NCBI RefSeq assembly: GCF_000622405.1
Contig: NZ_JASF01000005.1
Location: 1,178,001 to 1,242,000, forward strand
Direction of reading: 5' to 3'
Length of the DNA: 64,000 nt
Source of the DNA: Sulfitobacter donghicola DSW-25 = KCTC 12864 = JCM 14565
GTDB lineage: Bacteria > Pseudomonadota > Alphaproteobacteria > Rhodobacterales > Rhodobacteraceae
Shown here: piece by piece, positions 35,824 through 46,412 of the stretch
How the letters are laid out: every line of letters starts with the position of its first letter
Numbering within the stretch: the first letter of the stretch is position 1
Notes under the pieces: model-generated
Told to the model about the DNA's origin: nothing
The model's database searches: none
What the model saw: only the letters and a program-made list of their open reading frames with translations
Made by a program: the position numbers and the translations under genes

Positions 35824-37056
35824 ATGGCCCGCTCATTGGGCCTTGCCGCGTATCGCGCATTGGCGCGGCGCGGCGACGGGCGGATACCGTCCTATGACAC
35901 CATCCGCCCAAAGGGTGAGTTGCTGTGGATTCATTGCCCAGAGACCAACACCTTTCTTGCCGTGCTTGATTTGGCTCTGCGCCAGATTGCAAGCCGTCCA
36001 GGTTTGAATGTCCTGATAACGTCAATCTCACCGCCACGTACAGAAGACGAATTTGCAGCAACTTTGCCTAGCGGTATCTTTCTGGATATTATCTGCGAAG
36101 ATCACCCTGCAAGCGTACAAGCGTTCTTGGACCATTGGTCGCCCGATTGCTGCATTTGGACATGGGGCGATTTACGACCAAACCTCATCTTTGCCGCTCA
36201 TGATCTAGATATCCCTTTGTTCCTGATCGACGGAGAGGCTGCTGGCTTTGATGGGCGGCGAGATCGCTGGTTGCCTGATGTCGCGCGCAGTTTACTACCG
36301 CTTTTTCAGGCCGTTATGGTCCGCAATCCAGCTGCTGGGCGCAGGTTGGCGCAACTGGGCTTGGGCAAAGACGTTGTCGAAGTAACCAGTGCGCTTCGGG
36401 CCGGCGGCCATGCGCTGCCCTGCAATGAAACCGATTTGGCCGAACTTTCAGCGGCCTGTGTCGGGCGGGCGATTTGGTATGCAAATGGTGTTCATCAGGA
36501 AGAGCTGCACACCGTTCTAGCCGCCCATCGACAAGCGTTGAGCCTTTCTCATCGGCTTCTATTGGTTCTTAGACCTGCAGGAAACCTGAGCCCACAGGAG
36601 GCGCTCCCACAAATCATCTCTGAAGATTTCCGCGTGGCCTGTTGGGATGATGGCCAGTTTCCGGATGAAACGACCCAAATATTGCTCAGCGAAGATCCTC
36701 ACGATATCGGGCTTTTTTACCGGATCGCACCGGTTTCCTTTTTGGGCGGTTCATTGGTCGCGGGACGCAGAAACATCGACCCTCTAGAGGCCGCTGCGCT
36801 AGGGTCTGCGATCCTATATGGCCCGCGTGTTGGTCGTTTTTTGCAAAGCTACTCACGCTTGGCCGCTGCAGGAGCGGCCCGAATTATCAATGACAGCGCA
36901 GCCTTGGGCATGGCCGTGTCCCGTTTGGTGGCCCCTGATCAGGCCGCAATCATGGCGCATGCTGGTTGGGAGGTTGTCAGCGAAGGCGCCGCATTGATGG
37001 ATAAGATCACCGATCTGGTGCAGGATGCGCTAGACAGCCGGCAAGGAATTTATTGA
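35824..37056 (+). CDS. waaA: Divergent 3-deoxy-D-manno-octulosonic acid transferase (WaaA/KdtA-like)
   Basis: A 410-residue GT-B glycosyltransferase of the Kdo transferase family, expected to add Kdo to lipid IVA. The domain order fits (N-terminal domain to about 200, then a C-terminal domain with [21 protein letters not shown] and [13 protein letters not shown]). The usual N-terminal membrane anchor is missing, and key motifs differ: the canonical HAASVGE is WIHCPETN, and ETELWPN is TWGDLRPN. It is followed by lpxK with a 1-bp overlap, which supports the role. It could instead transfer another sugar acid. Confidence 0.78.
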   Translation: MARSLGLAAYRALARRGDGRIPSYDTIRPKGELLWIHCPETNTFLAVLDLALRQIASRPGLNVLITSISPPRTEDEFAATLPSGIFLDIICEDHPASVQAFLDHWSPDCCIWTWGDLRPNLIFAAHDLDIPLFLIDGEAAGFDGRRDRWLPDVARSLLPLFQAVMVRNPAAGRRLAQLGLGKDVVEVTSALRAGGHALPCNETDLAELSAACVGRAIWYANGVHQEELHTVLAAHRQALSLSHRLLLVLRPAGNLSPQEALPQIISEDFRVACWDDGQFPDETTQILLSEDPHDIGLFYRIAPVSFLGGSLVAGRRNIDPLEAAALGSAILYGPRVGRFLQSYSRLAAAGAARIINDSAALGMAVSRLVAPDQAAIMAHAGWEVVSEGAALMDKITDLVQDALDSRQGIY

Positions 37057-38057
37057 TGCGTGCTCCTGATTTTTGGCACAAGCCAAAGCCCAGCCTTTTG
37101 GCGCGACTGTTGCAACCCCTTGGGATGCTATACGCCTATGCCACAGAACGCAGGCTTTCGCAGGGGCCGCGCAAGCGGATGGATATTCCGGTGATCTGTG
37201 TGGGCAACATTAACGCGGGCGGCACCGGCAAAACGCCAACTGTCATCGCAATTGTCGAACGCCTTCGGGATAAGTATTTCGAACCCCATATCGTGTCCCG
37301 TGGGTATGGTGGTACTTTGGAAGGGCCAGTTCGGGTTGATCCTGCCAAGCACACAGCGGCGCAGGTCGGCGATGAGCCGCTGTTACTGGCAGCCTTCGCC
37401 GAAGTCTGGGTCGCCAAGGATCGCGCAGCGGGAGCCTTGGCCGCCCAAGCGGAAGGTGCAAAGGTCATCGTTTTGGATGATGGGTTTCAAAATCCGGCTT
37501 TGGCCTATGATCTAAATGTCGTTGTTGTGGATGCTGACAAAGGCTTTGGTAACGGGCTTTGCCTTCCTGCGGGCCCCCTGCGTGAGCCTGTTGAAACAGG
37601 TCTAGCGCGCGCCGATATTTTATTGTCAATCGGAGGAGAAGAGGCGCATAGCCGCTTTGACGTATCCGTGGTTCCTAAAACGCTAGATCATGTTCGCGCC
37701 ACGTTGGCCCCTTTGCAAACGGGCATGGATTGGAGCGACACGCCCCTCTTTGCCTTCGCAGGTATTGCCCATCCCGAAAAATTCTTTGCAACCCTTCGCA
37801 GCCTAGGCGCAACCTTGATCCATGCCGAACCTCTGTCGGATCATCAAACCCTTACCAGCGCCTTGCTCAGCAGGTTAGAAACGGATGCCCGAGCCAAAGG
37901 TGCACAATTGGTCACAACGGAAAAGGATGCGGTTCGTCTACCTGCTGCGTACCGAACCAAGGTTATTACCCTACCTGTTCGTTTGCAGTTTAAAGAGGAA
38001 AACCCGCTTTGGGATGCCTTGGACACAATGGCCAAAAACGGAACTAGACAAAGCTAG
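37056..38057 (+). CDS. lpxK: Tetraacyldisaccharide 4'-kinase
   Basis: LpxK phosphorylates the lipid A disaccharide at the inner membrane. The 333-residue protein has a hydrophobic N-terminal stretch ([17 protein letters not shown]), Walker [13 protein letters not shown] (about residues 48-59), the family's [28 protein letters not shown] and the late [11 protein letters not shown]. The ATG at 37056 overlaps the waaA stop (TGATG) and has AAGGA 8 nt upstream. It converges on the CoA-transferase gene with a 4-bp stop overlap. Confidence 0.95.
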   Translation: MRAPDFWHKPKPSLLARLLQPLGMLYAYATERRLSQGPRKRMDIPVICVGNINAGGTGKTPTVIAIVERLRDKYFEPHIVSRGYGGTLEGPVRVDPAKHTAAQVGDEPLLLAAFAEVWVAKDRAAGALAAQAEGAKVIVLDDGFQNPALAYDLNVVVVDADKGFGNGLCLPAGPLREPVETGLARADILLSIGGEEAHSRFDVSVVPKTLDHVRATLAPLQTGMDWSDTPLFAFAGIAHPEKFFATLRSLGATLIHAEPLSDHQTLTSALLSRLETDARAKGAQLVTTEKDAVRLPAAYRTKVITLPVRLQFKEENPLWDALDTMAKNGTRQS

Positions 38058-39166
38058 TCATCTTCCCCAAGTTTCGGCGCAGGCCGGTGATGGGCCAGTT
38101 CCGCATTCGAAAACTTAAAGGGGGAATTGATCCCCGGAACGCCATCTAGTTCAATTTGCATCCCCCGCGCTTTGACTTGGGGATCGTTGAACATATCTTC
38201 CATCGAGTTGATGGGGCCGGCGGGCACGTTGTGATCTTCGCAGGCTTGCAACAGATCATCGCTGGTGAATTTACGGGTCGCCGCCTCTAAGCGTGCATTC
38301 ATAGCAGGCCGATTGGCGACGCGATCCGCATTGCTGGCATAGTCTAGATCGTGGGCCATGTCGTCCAATCCCAAGAGAATGCAGAGGCGTTGAAATTGCC
38401 CGTCATTCCCTGTTGCGATGATGAGGTGACCATCAGAGGTTTCGAAAACCTCATAAGGGGTAAGGTTTGGATGCGCGTTACCCAACCGTGTCGGGGCAAT
38501 TCCGGTCGTGAGGTAATTCATCGCCTGATTGCCTGTGATCGCAACGGCGCAATCGAGCAGAGCCATATCAATGTGCTGCCCTACCCCTGTGGTTTGGCGC
38601 TGGTGAACTGCTGCCAGAATGGCTGTGGTCGAATAGATGCCAGTAAAGATATCGGTGATAGCCATGCCATGTTTTTGCGGCTGGCGGTCAGGCTCTCCGG
38701 TGATCGACATCAGGCCGGATATGCCTTGAATGATGAAATCATATCCCGCGCGGTGCGTATAAGGGCCCGTTTGGCCAAAGCCCGTGATCGAACAATAGAT
38801 CAGCTTGGGAAATTTATCCTTCAGGCTGTCGTAGTCCATTCCGTATTTCGCCAAGCCACCAGTCTTGAAATTCTCGATCAAGATGTCGGCGTCTTCCAGA
38901 AGGCCAAGCAGCTTTTGCTGCCCCTCAGCCGTTCGCAGATCAACCACAACAGATGCTTTGCCGCGATTAGCCGAGTGAAAATACGCCGCGGATTTATCTT
39001 CGTCTCGCTCAACAAAGGGAGGGCCCCACTGGCGAGTGTCATCGCCAGACGGGCTTTCTACTTTGATCACTTCCGCGCCCAGATCAGAAAGCGTTTGGCC
39101 AGCCCAAGGGCCAGCCAAAACACGGGCCAATTCAATGACCTTTAAACCTTCAAGCGGCGCTGCCAC
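38054..39166 (-). CDS. CaiB/BaiF-type (family III) CoA-transferase
   Basis: A 370-residue family III CoA-transferase: [49 protein letters not shown], the nucleophilic aspartate in [11 protein letters not shown] (D172) and the late [15 protein letters not shown]. Family members move CoA between carboxylic acids such as formate/oxalate, carnitine or C4-C5 diacids; the substrate is unknown. The GTG start at 39166 shares one base with the DsbA-like stop (TAGTG) with only a weak ribosome site, so translation is probably coupled. Confidence 0.9.
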   Translation of the reverse strand: MAAPLEGLKVIELARVLAGPWAGQTLSDLGAEVIKVESPSGDDTRQWGPPFVERDEDKSAAYFHSANRGKASVVVDLRTAEGQQKLLGLLEDADILIENFKTGGLAKYGMDYDSLKDKFPKLIYCSITGFGQTGPYTHRAGYDFIIQGISGLMSITGEPDRQPQKHGMAITDIFTGIYSTTAILAAVHQRQTTGVGQHIDMALLDCAVAITGNQAMNYLTTGIAPTRLGNAHPNLTPYEVFETSDGHLIIATGNDGQFQRLCILLGLDDMAHDLDYASNADRVANRPAMNARLEAATRKFTSDDLLQACEDHNVPAGPINSMEDMFNDPQVKARGMQIELDGVPGINSPFKFSNAELAHHRPAPKLGEDD

Positions 39167-39849
39167 TAGCCCGCCAAAGCGTCGTCGATGATCTTTTTCA
39201 TATCGTTGTAGTTCATGTTTGGTTGCTTTTTGCCATCAATCACAAAGCTGGGCGTGCTGTCGATGCCATCTGCTTCGGCATTTTTCTGATACCACGCAAC
39301 CATCGCCTGCGCCTGTTCACCGTCTTGCAGGCAGGCTTCTAGGGTTTCGGTATCTTGGCCCGACAAACGGCCGATCTTGCGCAGCTCTTCTACGATTGCG
39401 GCAGGATCACCTGCGCGGGTCCATTTGGACTGGTCGCCATAAAGCAGGTCAACGATGCCAAAATACTTTGCCTCACCACCACAGCGTGCCATCAAGGATG
39501 CCCATAGGCCAAAGCGGTCAAAGAAAACTTCGCGATAGACAAAACGCACCTTGCCCGTGTCGATATAGTCAGCCTTGAGCTGCTTAAACACAGTTTGGTG
39601 GAACGTCGCACAGTGCGGGCAGGTGAAGGATGCATATTCGATGATTTCAACGGGCGCATCAGGGCTGCCCATAACCATGTCCTGAATGCCTGATGTGTCG
39701 ATATCAGCGTTTGTACCTTGGGCGTTTGCCGCCCCAGGTAGAGGTGCGTCAGGGAAGGCAACTGTTGTGCTGCTTTTGTTGCTTGTCATGTACCAGCTGC
39801 CAAGGCCAAGCGCGGCGAAAGCGCCAAGGAGGATGTTTCTGCGGTTCAT
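39166..39849 (-). CDS. DsbA-family thiol:disulfide oxidoreductase
   Basis: A 227-residue exported thioredoxin-fold protein. A Tat-like or Sec signal/anchor with twin arginines (MNRRNILLGAFAALGLGSW) precedes a linker. The DsbA_2-type domain follows, with the active site SFTCPHCATFH and the cis-proline in DSTPSFVIDGK. It should introduce or shuffle disulfides in periplasmic proteins. No dsbB is adjacent. AAGGA lies 9 nt before the ATG. The single-base overlap with a CoA-transferase is odd, as the two functions seem unrelated. Confidence 0.9.
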   Translation of the reverse strand: MNRRNILLGAFAALGLGSWYMTSNKSSTTVAFPDAPLPGAANAQGTNADIDTSGIQDMVMGSPDAPVEIIEYASFTCPHCATFHQTVFKQLKADYIDTGKVRFVYREVFFDRFGLWASLMARCGGEAKYFGIVDLLYGDQSKWTRAGDPAAIVEELRKIGRLSGQDTETLEACLQDGEQAQAMVAWYQKNAEADGIDSTPSFVIDGKKQPNMNYNDMKKIIDDALAG

Positions 39850-39901
39850 TTCGATAGGTCCTTCGATCAGAGTTCTTAAGGGCTGGCGGTGCTAGGCACG
39901 C

Positions 39902-40408
39902 TCAGCTGTTTTGCTTGTTCAATATGTTTTCGCCCAGACGCGCCAACGCATCGCGAAGCGACTCGTCACCGATATGGGCGGCGTTTTCTTCGGCCTTTAC
40001 GCGCAGGGCTGGATCAGGTGCCTTGGATGCCTTTTTGGGGGCATGTTCAAAGGCCACGCGCCCTTCGGCAAATCCTGTTGCGGCGGTTTGTGTCACGCGG
40101 ACGCGCGCAATAGCGTTATACCCGTAGACGGCATTTACCTTTGCGCGCAGTTGTTCCTTTTGCATCTCTAAGACAGGAGCGTTTGCGCCAGTGGTCAACA
40201 GCGTCAGCGTCGCCCCCATGCCGCCACGCCCATAAGATACCTCAACAGGTCGCGAGATAGAGGCCGCATCATCGCCCACAACCTCGGCCCAATTGGTCAG
40301 CAACCGCGATTGCGCAAACCCGCGGCTTTCCGATGCTTTTCGGATTTTCGCCGTCAGCAGGCTTGCTGTTCGGGCAAATCCTTTTGTGGTGGTGCGACGG
40401 GGTGGCAT
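39902..40408 (-). CDS. DUF721 (DciA-like) protein
   Basis: A 168-residue protein with an N-terminal KH-like DUF721 domain (about residues 10-100: GFAQSRLLTNWAEVVGDDAA, then GATLTLLTTGANAPVLEMQ and AIARVRVTQT) and a lysine-rich tail. DciA, the characterised DUF721 protein, helps load the DnaB helicase in bacteria without DnaC. That role would fit the replication genes here but is inferred. It is divergent from mutY across 127 bp, a common arrangement in Rhodobacterales. No clear ribosome site precedes the ATG. Confidence 0.85.
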   Translation of the reverse strand: MPPRRTTTKGFARTASLLTAKIRKASESRGFAQSRLLTNWAEVVGDDAASISRPVEVSYGRGGMGATLTLLTTGANAPVLEMQKEQLRAKVNAVYGYNAIARVRVTQTAATGFAEGRVAFEHAPKKASKAPDPALRVKAEENAAHIGDESLRDALARLGENILNKQNS

Positions 40409-40535
40409 CAGGTTTGTTTGCTTTCTATTCCTAGCGGTGGCATCACATCTGCTACTGCGCTGTGTGACTCACCTCGTATCATAGCGCAACCTTGCGGCCC
40501 TGCCACTATGGCAATTCAGGATTGGTTCATAAACA

Positions 40536-41591
40536 GTGCGTGAAAAACATAACATGTCTGTAATCCTGCTGGGATGGTATGATGAAAATGCACGAGAAAT
40601 GCCTTGGCGTGTGGCGCCACAGGATCGGATGGCAGGTGTTACACCCGATCCATATGCCGTGTGGCTCAGCGAGATTATGCTGCAGCAAACTACGGTTGTA
40701 ACAGTCAAAGATTACTTTCAGCGTTTTATCGCCCACTGGCCCACGGTATTTGATCTGGCGAATGCCAAAGACGCCGATGTGATGGGCGAATGGGCTGGCC
40801 TTGGCTATTATGCCCGCGCACGGAATTTATTGAAATGCGCACGTACCGTGGTGGCTGATCATGGTGGGATATTCCCCGCAGATCACGACGCGCTTCTCAA
40901 GCTTCCCGGTATCGGCCCCTATACGGCGGCCGCGGTATCGTCGATTGCATTTGACCTGCCCTATGCAGTGTTGGACGGAAATGTTGAACGCGTGCTGGCC
41001 CGCCTGCATAATATCCACACCCCGCTACCAGAGGCCAAGCCAGAACTGCGCGCGCTTGCACAATCCTATACCCCTTCAAACCGAGCCGGTGATTATGCAC
41101 AGGCAATTATGGATTTAGGCGCAACAACATGCACACCCAAATCCCCGTCATGCGGCATCTGCCCTTGGCGTGATCCCTGTATTGCGCGTGAAAAAGGAAC
41201 CATGGCCGACCTTCCCCGCAAGGCTCCGAAAAAGGTAAAGCCAATCCGCCATGGCACCGTGTTTTTAGGCAAGCGAGAAGATGGCGCGTGGCTGTTGGAA
41301 ACGCGACCTGAAAAAGGGCTTCTCGGCGGCATGCTTGGCTGGCCAGGAACAGATTGGGTCGATACCAGCCTCCCCCTTCCAGAGGGGAACGCGCCAGCGG
41401 CTGGCCATTGGGCGGAACAAGCAGGAGAGGTTCGCCACACCTTTACCCATTTCCATTTAATCCTAAAGGTCATGGTTGCTGAGCTACCCAAAGATAGCAC
41501 ACCAAACAGAGGCACGTTCAGATCCCTTTCTGACTTTCGGCCCTCCGATCTGCCTACAGTGATGCGTAAGGCGTTTGATTTAGCGCAATAA
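40536..41591 (+). CDS. mutY: A/G-specific adenine DNA glycosylase
   Basis: MutY removes adenine mispaired with 8-oxoguanine. The 351-residue protein has the catalytic glutamate in WLSEIMLQQTTV, the helix-hairpin-helix LPGIGPYTAAAV, the catalytic aspartate in VLDGNVERV, and the [4Fe-4S] cluster ligands with C-x6-C-x2-C-x5-C spacing (CTPKSPSCGICPWRDPC). A C-terminal NUDIX-like domain (FLGKREDGAWLLETRPEKGLLGGMLGWPG in parts) reads 8-oxoG. The GTG at 40536 gives the usual N-terminal length; an ATG at 40554 is the alternative, and neither has a clear ribosome site. Confidence 0.95.
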   Translation: MREKHNMSVILLGWYDENAREMPWRVAPQDRMAGVTPDPYAVWLSEIMLQQTTVVTVKDYFQRFIAHWPTVFDLANAKDADVMGEWAGLGYYARARNLLKCARTVVADHGGIFPADHDALLKLPGIGPYTAAAVSSIAFDLPYAVLDGNVERVLARLHNIHTPLPEAKPELRALAQSYTPSNRAGDYAQAIMDLGATTCTPKSPSCGICPWRDPCIAREKGTMADLPRKAPKKVKPIRHGTVFLGKREDGAWLLETRPEKGLLGGMLGWPGTDWVDTSLPLPEGNAPAAGHWAEQAGEVRHTFTHFHLILKVMVAELPKDSTPNRGTFRSLSDFRPSDLPTVMRKAFDLAQ

Positions 41592-41663
41592 GGCATCATG
41601 TGATCAATGACATAGTCAAAGCCTCTGCTATGATCGTCCCATCAGATAACCAAGGCAAATGAC

Positions 41664-42815
41664 ATGAGCACCTCAACCGACCCTATCCCGCCCTCCGAAC
41701 TTGCCCGACTTAGCCGGGCGTTGCCGTTTTGGATGTCACTTGCTCTGGCTCCCTTGGCATGGGTTGGGGCCTTTTATGGCGGCTGGACGTTGCTCATTGT
41801 GCCTTTGACAACATGGTATTTGTTTACAGCCCTTGATTACGCCTTGGGCCTAAACACTGAAAACGCCGATCTATCAGCCACCGAAGACGATTTTTATTGG
41901 TACAAGATGATCACTCTTATCTGGACTCCGGTCCAGTTTCTGCTGTTGGCCAGCCTTCTTTGGTACGTCCCCCAAGCAGAACACTTAAGTACCCTAGAAA
42001 GCATCGGAGTCTTTTTCGGGATAGGTGTGATTACCGGCACTGTAGGGATCAATTACTCTCACGAGTTGATGCACCAAAAGAGCAAACTAGAACGCAATAT
42101 GGCGGATGTATTGCTGGCGATGGTCCTTTATTCGCATTTCCGTTCTGAGCATCTATTGGTGCATCACCGCTATGTTGGCACGCCACGTGATCCTGTTACC
42201 GCGCGCTATAACGAAGGGTTCCACCGCTTTTATCCTCGGGTCCTTCGCCAATGTTATCAAAGTGCCTTTAAGGCAGAAAAGGACATGCTGGCGCGCAAAA
42301 ACCTACCTTGGAACGACAAAAGCAACCCGTTTTGGCGCTATTGGGGGCTGCAACTGGCCTTTGTTGTCTTCGCTTTGATCTTGGGCGGCTGGGCTGGTTT
42401 GGGGCTATTCCTTTTTCAGGCAGGCACGGCGATCTGGCAGCTAGAATTAGTTAACTATGTCGAACACTATGGGCTGACCCGAAAACATCTGGGTGACGGA
42501 AAATACGAGCACGTTCGCCCCCATCACAGCTGGAACGCGGCCCATAAAGCTTCAAACTGGCTATTGATCAATTTGCAGCGGCACTCGGATCACCATTACA
42601 AACCCGACCGCCGTTTTGTCATTTTGCAAAACTATGCTGCAGATGAGGCGCCACAATTACCCTATGGCTATCCGCTAATGACAATGATGGCCATGGTGCC
42701 CCCTCTTTGGCGGCGCTTCATGAACCCTCGGGTGCGGAAATGGCGGGGTATGTATTACCCCGAGATAACCGATTGGCAGCCCTATAATCGCGCGACAAAC
42801 CCTTTTCCGCGCTAA
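41664..42815 (+). CDS. alkB: Alkane 1-monooxygenase (AlkB-type membrane hydroxylase)
   Basis: A 383-residue integral-membrane di-iron hydroxylase with about six helices. The histidine boxes are HELMHQ (133-138), EHLLVHHRYVGTPRDP (HH at 167-168), NYVEHYGL (264-271) and LQRHSDHH (304-311). Canonical AlkB has HELxHK in the first box. The enzyme should hydroxylate the terminal carbon of alkanes or a related hydrophobe using rubredoxin electrons. No rubredoxin or rubredoxin reductase gene is in the window. It is preceded by mutY and followed by a lone receiver. Confidence 0.92.
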   Translation: MSTSTDPIPPSELARLSRALPFWMSLALAPLAWVGAFYGGWTLLIVPLTTWYLFTALDYALGLNTENADLSATEDDFYWYKMITLIWTPVQFLLLASLLWYVPQAEHLSTLESIGVFFGIGVITGTVGINYSHELMHQKSKLERNMADVLLAMVLYSHFRSEHLLVHHRYVGTPRDPVTARYNEGFHRFYPRVLRQCYQSAFKAEKDMLARKNLPWNDKSNPFWRYWGLQLAFVVFALILGGWAGLGLFLFQAGTAIWQLELVNYVEHYGLTRKHLGDGKYEHVRPHHSWNAAHKASNWLLINLQRHSDHHYKPDRRFVILQNYAADEAPQLPYGYPLMTMMAMVPPLWRRFMNPRVRKWRGMYYPEITDWQPYNRATNPFPR

Positions 42816-42873
42816 GTGGTTTTTAATCCTTAACTGCCATACAGGCCCTATGTTGAATGGTTAGGGAACTCAT

Positions 42874-43338
42874 ATGCAGCAGGAAAACGTCGGGACAACT
42901 ACATCAAGTGAAATCTGCCTAATCGTCGAAGACAATACAGTGGACCAGCTTATGATGGCGCGTGTCGTTGCACGGTCACAAAAGAGCATGCGGATTCAGA
43001 TTGCACCATCCTTGCAGGCTGCGCGGGGCGCTTTGTCTTCGGGGGCGGTCAGACTGATTTTATTGGACAATGACCTCCCGGATGGTGTCGGGGCGGACTT
43101 TGCGATCGAATTGGCCTCGTACCCACAACTAAAACGAACCCCGATTGTGATGGTTAGTGATTGGCCCACACCCTTTATGTGGGAAAAGGCAGCTGTCGCT
43201 GGCGTAAACTATGTTGTGAGTAAATCCGACTTTAACGCGAGCTATCTGGAAGATGCCCTAAAGGGTCGGGCGGACCATCACAGCCGCATCCGTTACGCCA
43301 GACGCCCCCGCCGCGCCTCAATGCGCAGGGCTTCGTAA
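42874..43338 (+). CDS. Single-domain response regulator (CheY-like)
   Basis: A 154-residue receiver with complete chemistry: acid pair in IVEDN, phosphorylated aspartate in LLDNDLPDG, serine in VMVSDWP and lysine in YVVSKSD. No output domain follows; the last 20 residues are an arginine-rich tail (RIRYARRPRRASMRRAS) that could bind nucleic acid or another partner. No kinase is adjacent. The ATG at 42874 has a weak ribosome site (TAGGGAACTCAT). It lies downstream of alkB by 58 bp and converges on ccrM. Confidence 0.88.
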   Translation: MQQENVGTTTSSEICLIVEDNTVDQLMMARVVARSQKSMRIQIAPSLQAARGALSSGAVRLILLDNDLPDGVGADFAIELASYPQLKRTPIVMVSDWPTPFMWEKAAVAGVNYVVSKSDFNASYLEDALKGRADHHSRIRYARRPRRASMRRAS

Positions 43339-43360
43339 TCATAAATTTCAAACAAAGAAC

Positions 43361-43388
43361 AAAAAAAGCCCCGCCATAAAGGCGGGGC
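43361..43388 (-). terminator. Rho-independent terminator downstream of ccrM
   Basis: An 8-bp perfect GC stem (GCCCCGCC/GGCGGGGC) with a 5-nt loop is followed on the minus strand by seven T. It lies 77 bp past the ccrM stop codon, so the ccrM mRNA has a long 3' UTR. It can also hinder readthrough from the receiver gene. Confidence 0.88.
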
Positions 43389-43396
43389 CAAGGTGA

Positions 43397-43438
43397 GTGT
43401 CATCATTGCGGTCCTTCAATTGGAAGGCGCAGTGACAC
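43397..43438 (-). repeat. Long interrupted hairpin in the ccrM 3' UTR
   Basis: Three nested pairings share one axis: GTGTCA (43397-43402) with TGACAC (43433-43438), TGCG (43407-43410) with CGCA (43428-43431), and CCTTC (43413-43417) with GAAGG (43423-43427), around a 5-nt loop. Together they give 15 base pairs with small internal loops. The element lies between the ccrM stop and its terminator. Confidence 0.6.
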
Positions 43439-43464
43439 TGGCGGTGTTCGAATTTCGGGGTGGA

Positions 43465-45286
<1,822 letters not shown>

Positions 45287-45320
45287 AGGTCTTGGAAATC
45301 GAACTAAAGGCCCGCGTGCA

Positions 45321-45354
45321 AGAGAAAAGGGAGAGACGCCCGAACATCTCTCCC
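45321..45354 (-). terminator. Rho-independent terminator downstream of the Cys-rich secreted protein
   Basis: An 8-bp perfect stem GGGAGAGA/TCTCTCCC with a 10-nt loop is followed on the minus strand by TTTTCTCTTG. It is the second of two tandem hairpins in this 3' region. Confidence 0.8.
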
Positions 45355-45362
45355 CTCCCTAC

Positions 45363-45389
45363 CCCGTGCGGCGGGACATGTCGCACGGG
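45363..45389 (-). repeat. Perfect 8-bp hairpin preceding the terminator
   Basis: CCCGTGCG (45363-45370) pairs with CGCACGGG (45382-45389) around an 11-nt loop. It lies 43 bp past the stop codon at 45433 and only 8 bp from the terminator stem. Confidence 0.6.
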
Positions 45390-45432
45390 TGTCGGCGCAA
45401 AGGTGGTGATACTCAGCGCGCCGAATTCGGTA

Positions 45433-45948
45433 TTAGCGGCGCGCTAGGGTGTAACCGTTCTGGCGCAGGCATCGCGCACCAAAGCCTGAACGACGGCCAT
45501 CATGGGTGCGAACGCGCTGAGCGCAATTTTGCGGCAGGCGATTCACAAATTTATAATTCTGCTCGAGACACCGGCGCCCAAACATCCGCACCTTCCCATT
45601 GCGGGTGTTGAAACTGCGCAAACATTGCTGAGGCAGGTTTTTACGGTTCACACGCTGAGGCAGCGGACGCGGCGCCGCTCTTTGGCGGGGTTGGGTCTTG
45701 GTGCCGTGGCGGTGCACGCGCGGGGCTGGTTTACTCCGCACCTGTTGCTGATGCGTTTGGCGGCGTTCGTGTTTATCTTTGTTGTTCTCATGAATAAGGG
45801 CCCCAACAACCGCGAGCCCAAAAATAGTTGCCACTGTACGGGCAGTACGGTGGTCATCGGCAACGGCTGGTGTCGCGGTCGCTGCTGTTATAGCCATCAC
45901 GGCAGCTGTGAAAGTGCCTGCAATACGAGTAGGAAGCTGAAAGCGCAT
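45433..45948 (-). CDS. Secreted basic protein with a duplicated Cys motif, unknown function
   Basis: A 171-residue protein with a signal peptide (cleavage after TPAVA, about residue 30), a Gln/Arg/Pro-rich basic linker (about 55-103) and two C-terminal repeats of about 33 residues. The repeats align as LPQxC, then NG or DG, then FGxRCLxQN(x)Y: residues 106-138 and 139-171. Each has two cysteines 18 apart (C109/C127 and C142/C160), so two disulfides are likely. I do not recognise the family. AAGGA lies 8 nt before the ATG at 45948. Two tandem hairpins end the transcript. It is divergent from the secreted small protein at 46122. Confidence 0.75.
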   Translation of the reverse strand: MRFQLPTRIAGTFTAAVMAITAATATPAVADDHRTARTVATIFGLAVVGALIHENNKDKHERRQTHQQQVRSKPAPRVHRHGTKTQPRQRAAPRPLPQRVNRKNLPQQCLRSFNTRNGKVRMFGRRCLEQNYKFVNRLPQNCAQRVRTHDGRRSGFGARCLRQNGYTLARR

Positions 45949-46121
45949 CTGATTGATCCTTATACTTTGGGTGCAGCACGTTCGTTTTGTGCAGCGGGAT
46001 GAGATCAATCTGGCTGCGACCCTGTCAGACAGGCAATAACAGCCATTTGTTATCAGATAGCAGCCCGTATAACTGGCTATGGATATTGAATATCAATCCA
46101 GAAAAACGCATCCTGCCTCTT

Positions 46122-46412
46122 ATGAAACACATGCGCTTTCCCCTTTTTGTTACCGTCATGGTCATCCTGTCTGGACCTGCCCATGCTGCGGACTGCTATG
46201 CCGATTATAAGGCTAAACAGGACAACCCGTTGCGGCTACATTATGGCGTGGCCAAAGTTTCAGGCCAATGCACCAAGGCCGCTGCCAAAGCAGAGCTAAA
46301 GAACCGTCTAGGTGCCAATGGCTGGAAGCTGCTGAATGTTGTTTCAGTTTTCGGGCCAGAAGGGCTTGCGCAAAGGAAAAAGAGTGCCGGATCAAACTTC
46401 CTCCGCTTCTGA
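46122..46412 (+). CDS. Small secreted protein, unknown function
   Basis: A 96-residue product with a signal peptide (FPLFVTVMVILSGPAHA, cleavage near residue 22) and a mature part of about 74 residues with two cysteines, starting ADCYADYKAKQ and ending VFGPEGLAQRKKSAGSNFLRF (in parts). The conserved-looking core is LRLHYGVAKV and NGWKLLNVVSVFGPEG. I do not recognise a named domain. The 3' end overlaps the membrane winged-helix gene by 29 bp in another frame, so translation is likely coupled and the two may work together. An alternative ATG is at 46131; the ribosome site is weak. Confidence 0.7.
   Translation: MKHMRFPLFVTVMVILSGPAHAADCYADYKAKQDNPLRLHYGVAKVSGQCTKAAAKAELKNRLGANGWKLLNVVSVFGPEGLAQRKKSAGSNFLRF

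Noticed and set aside
38351..39145. 264-codon plus-strand frame opposite the CoA-transferase
   Set aside because: The minus strand encodes a complete family III CoA-transferase. The plus frame shows no domain or ribosome site.
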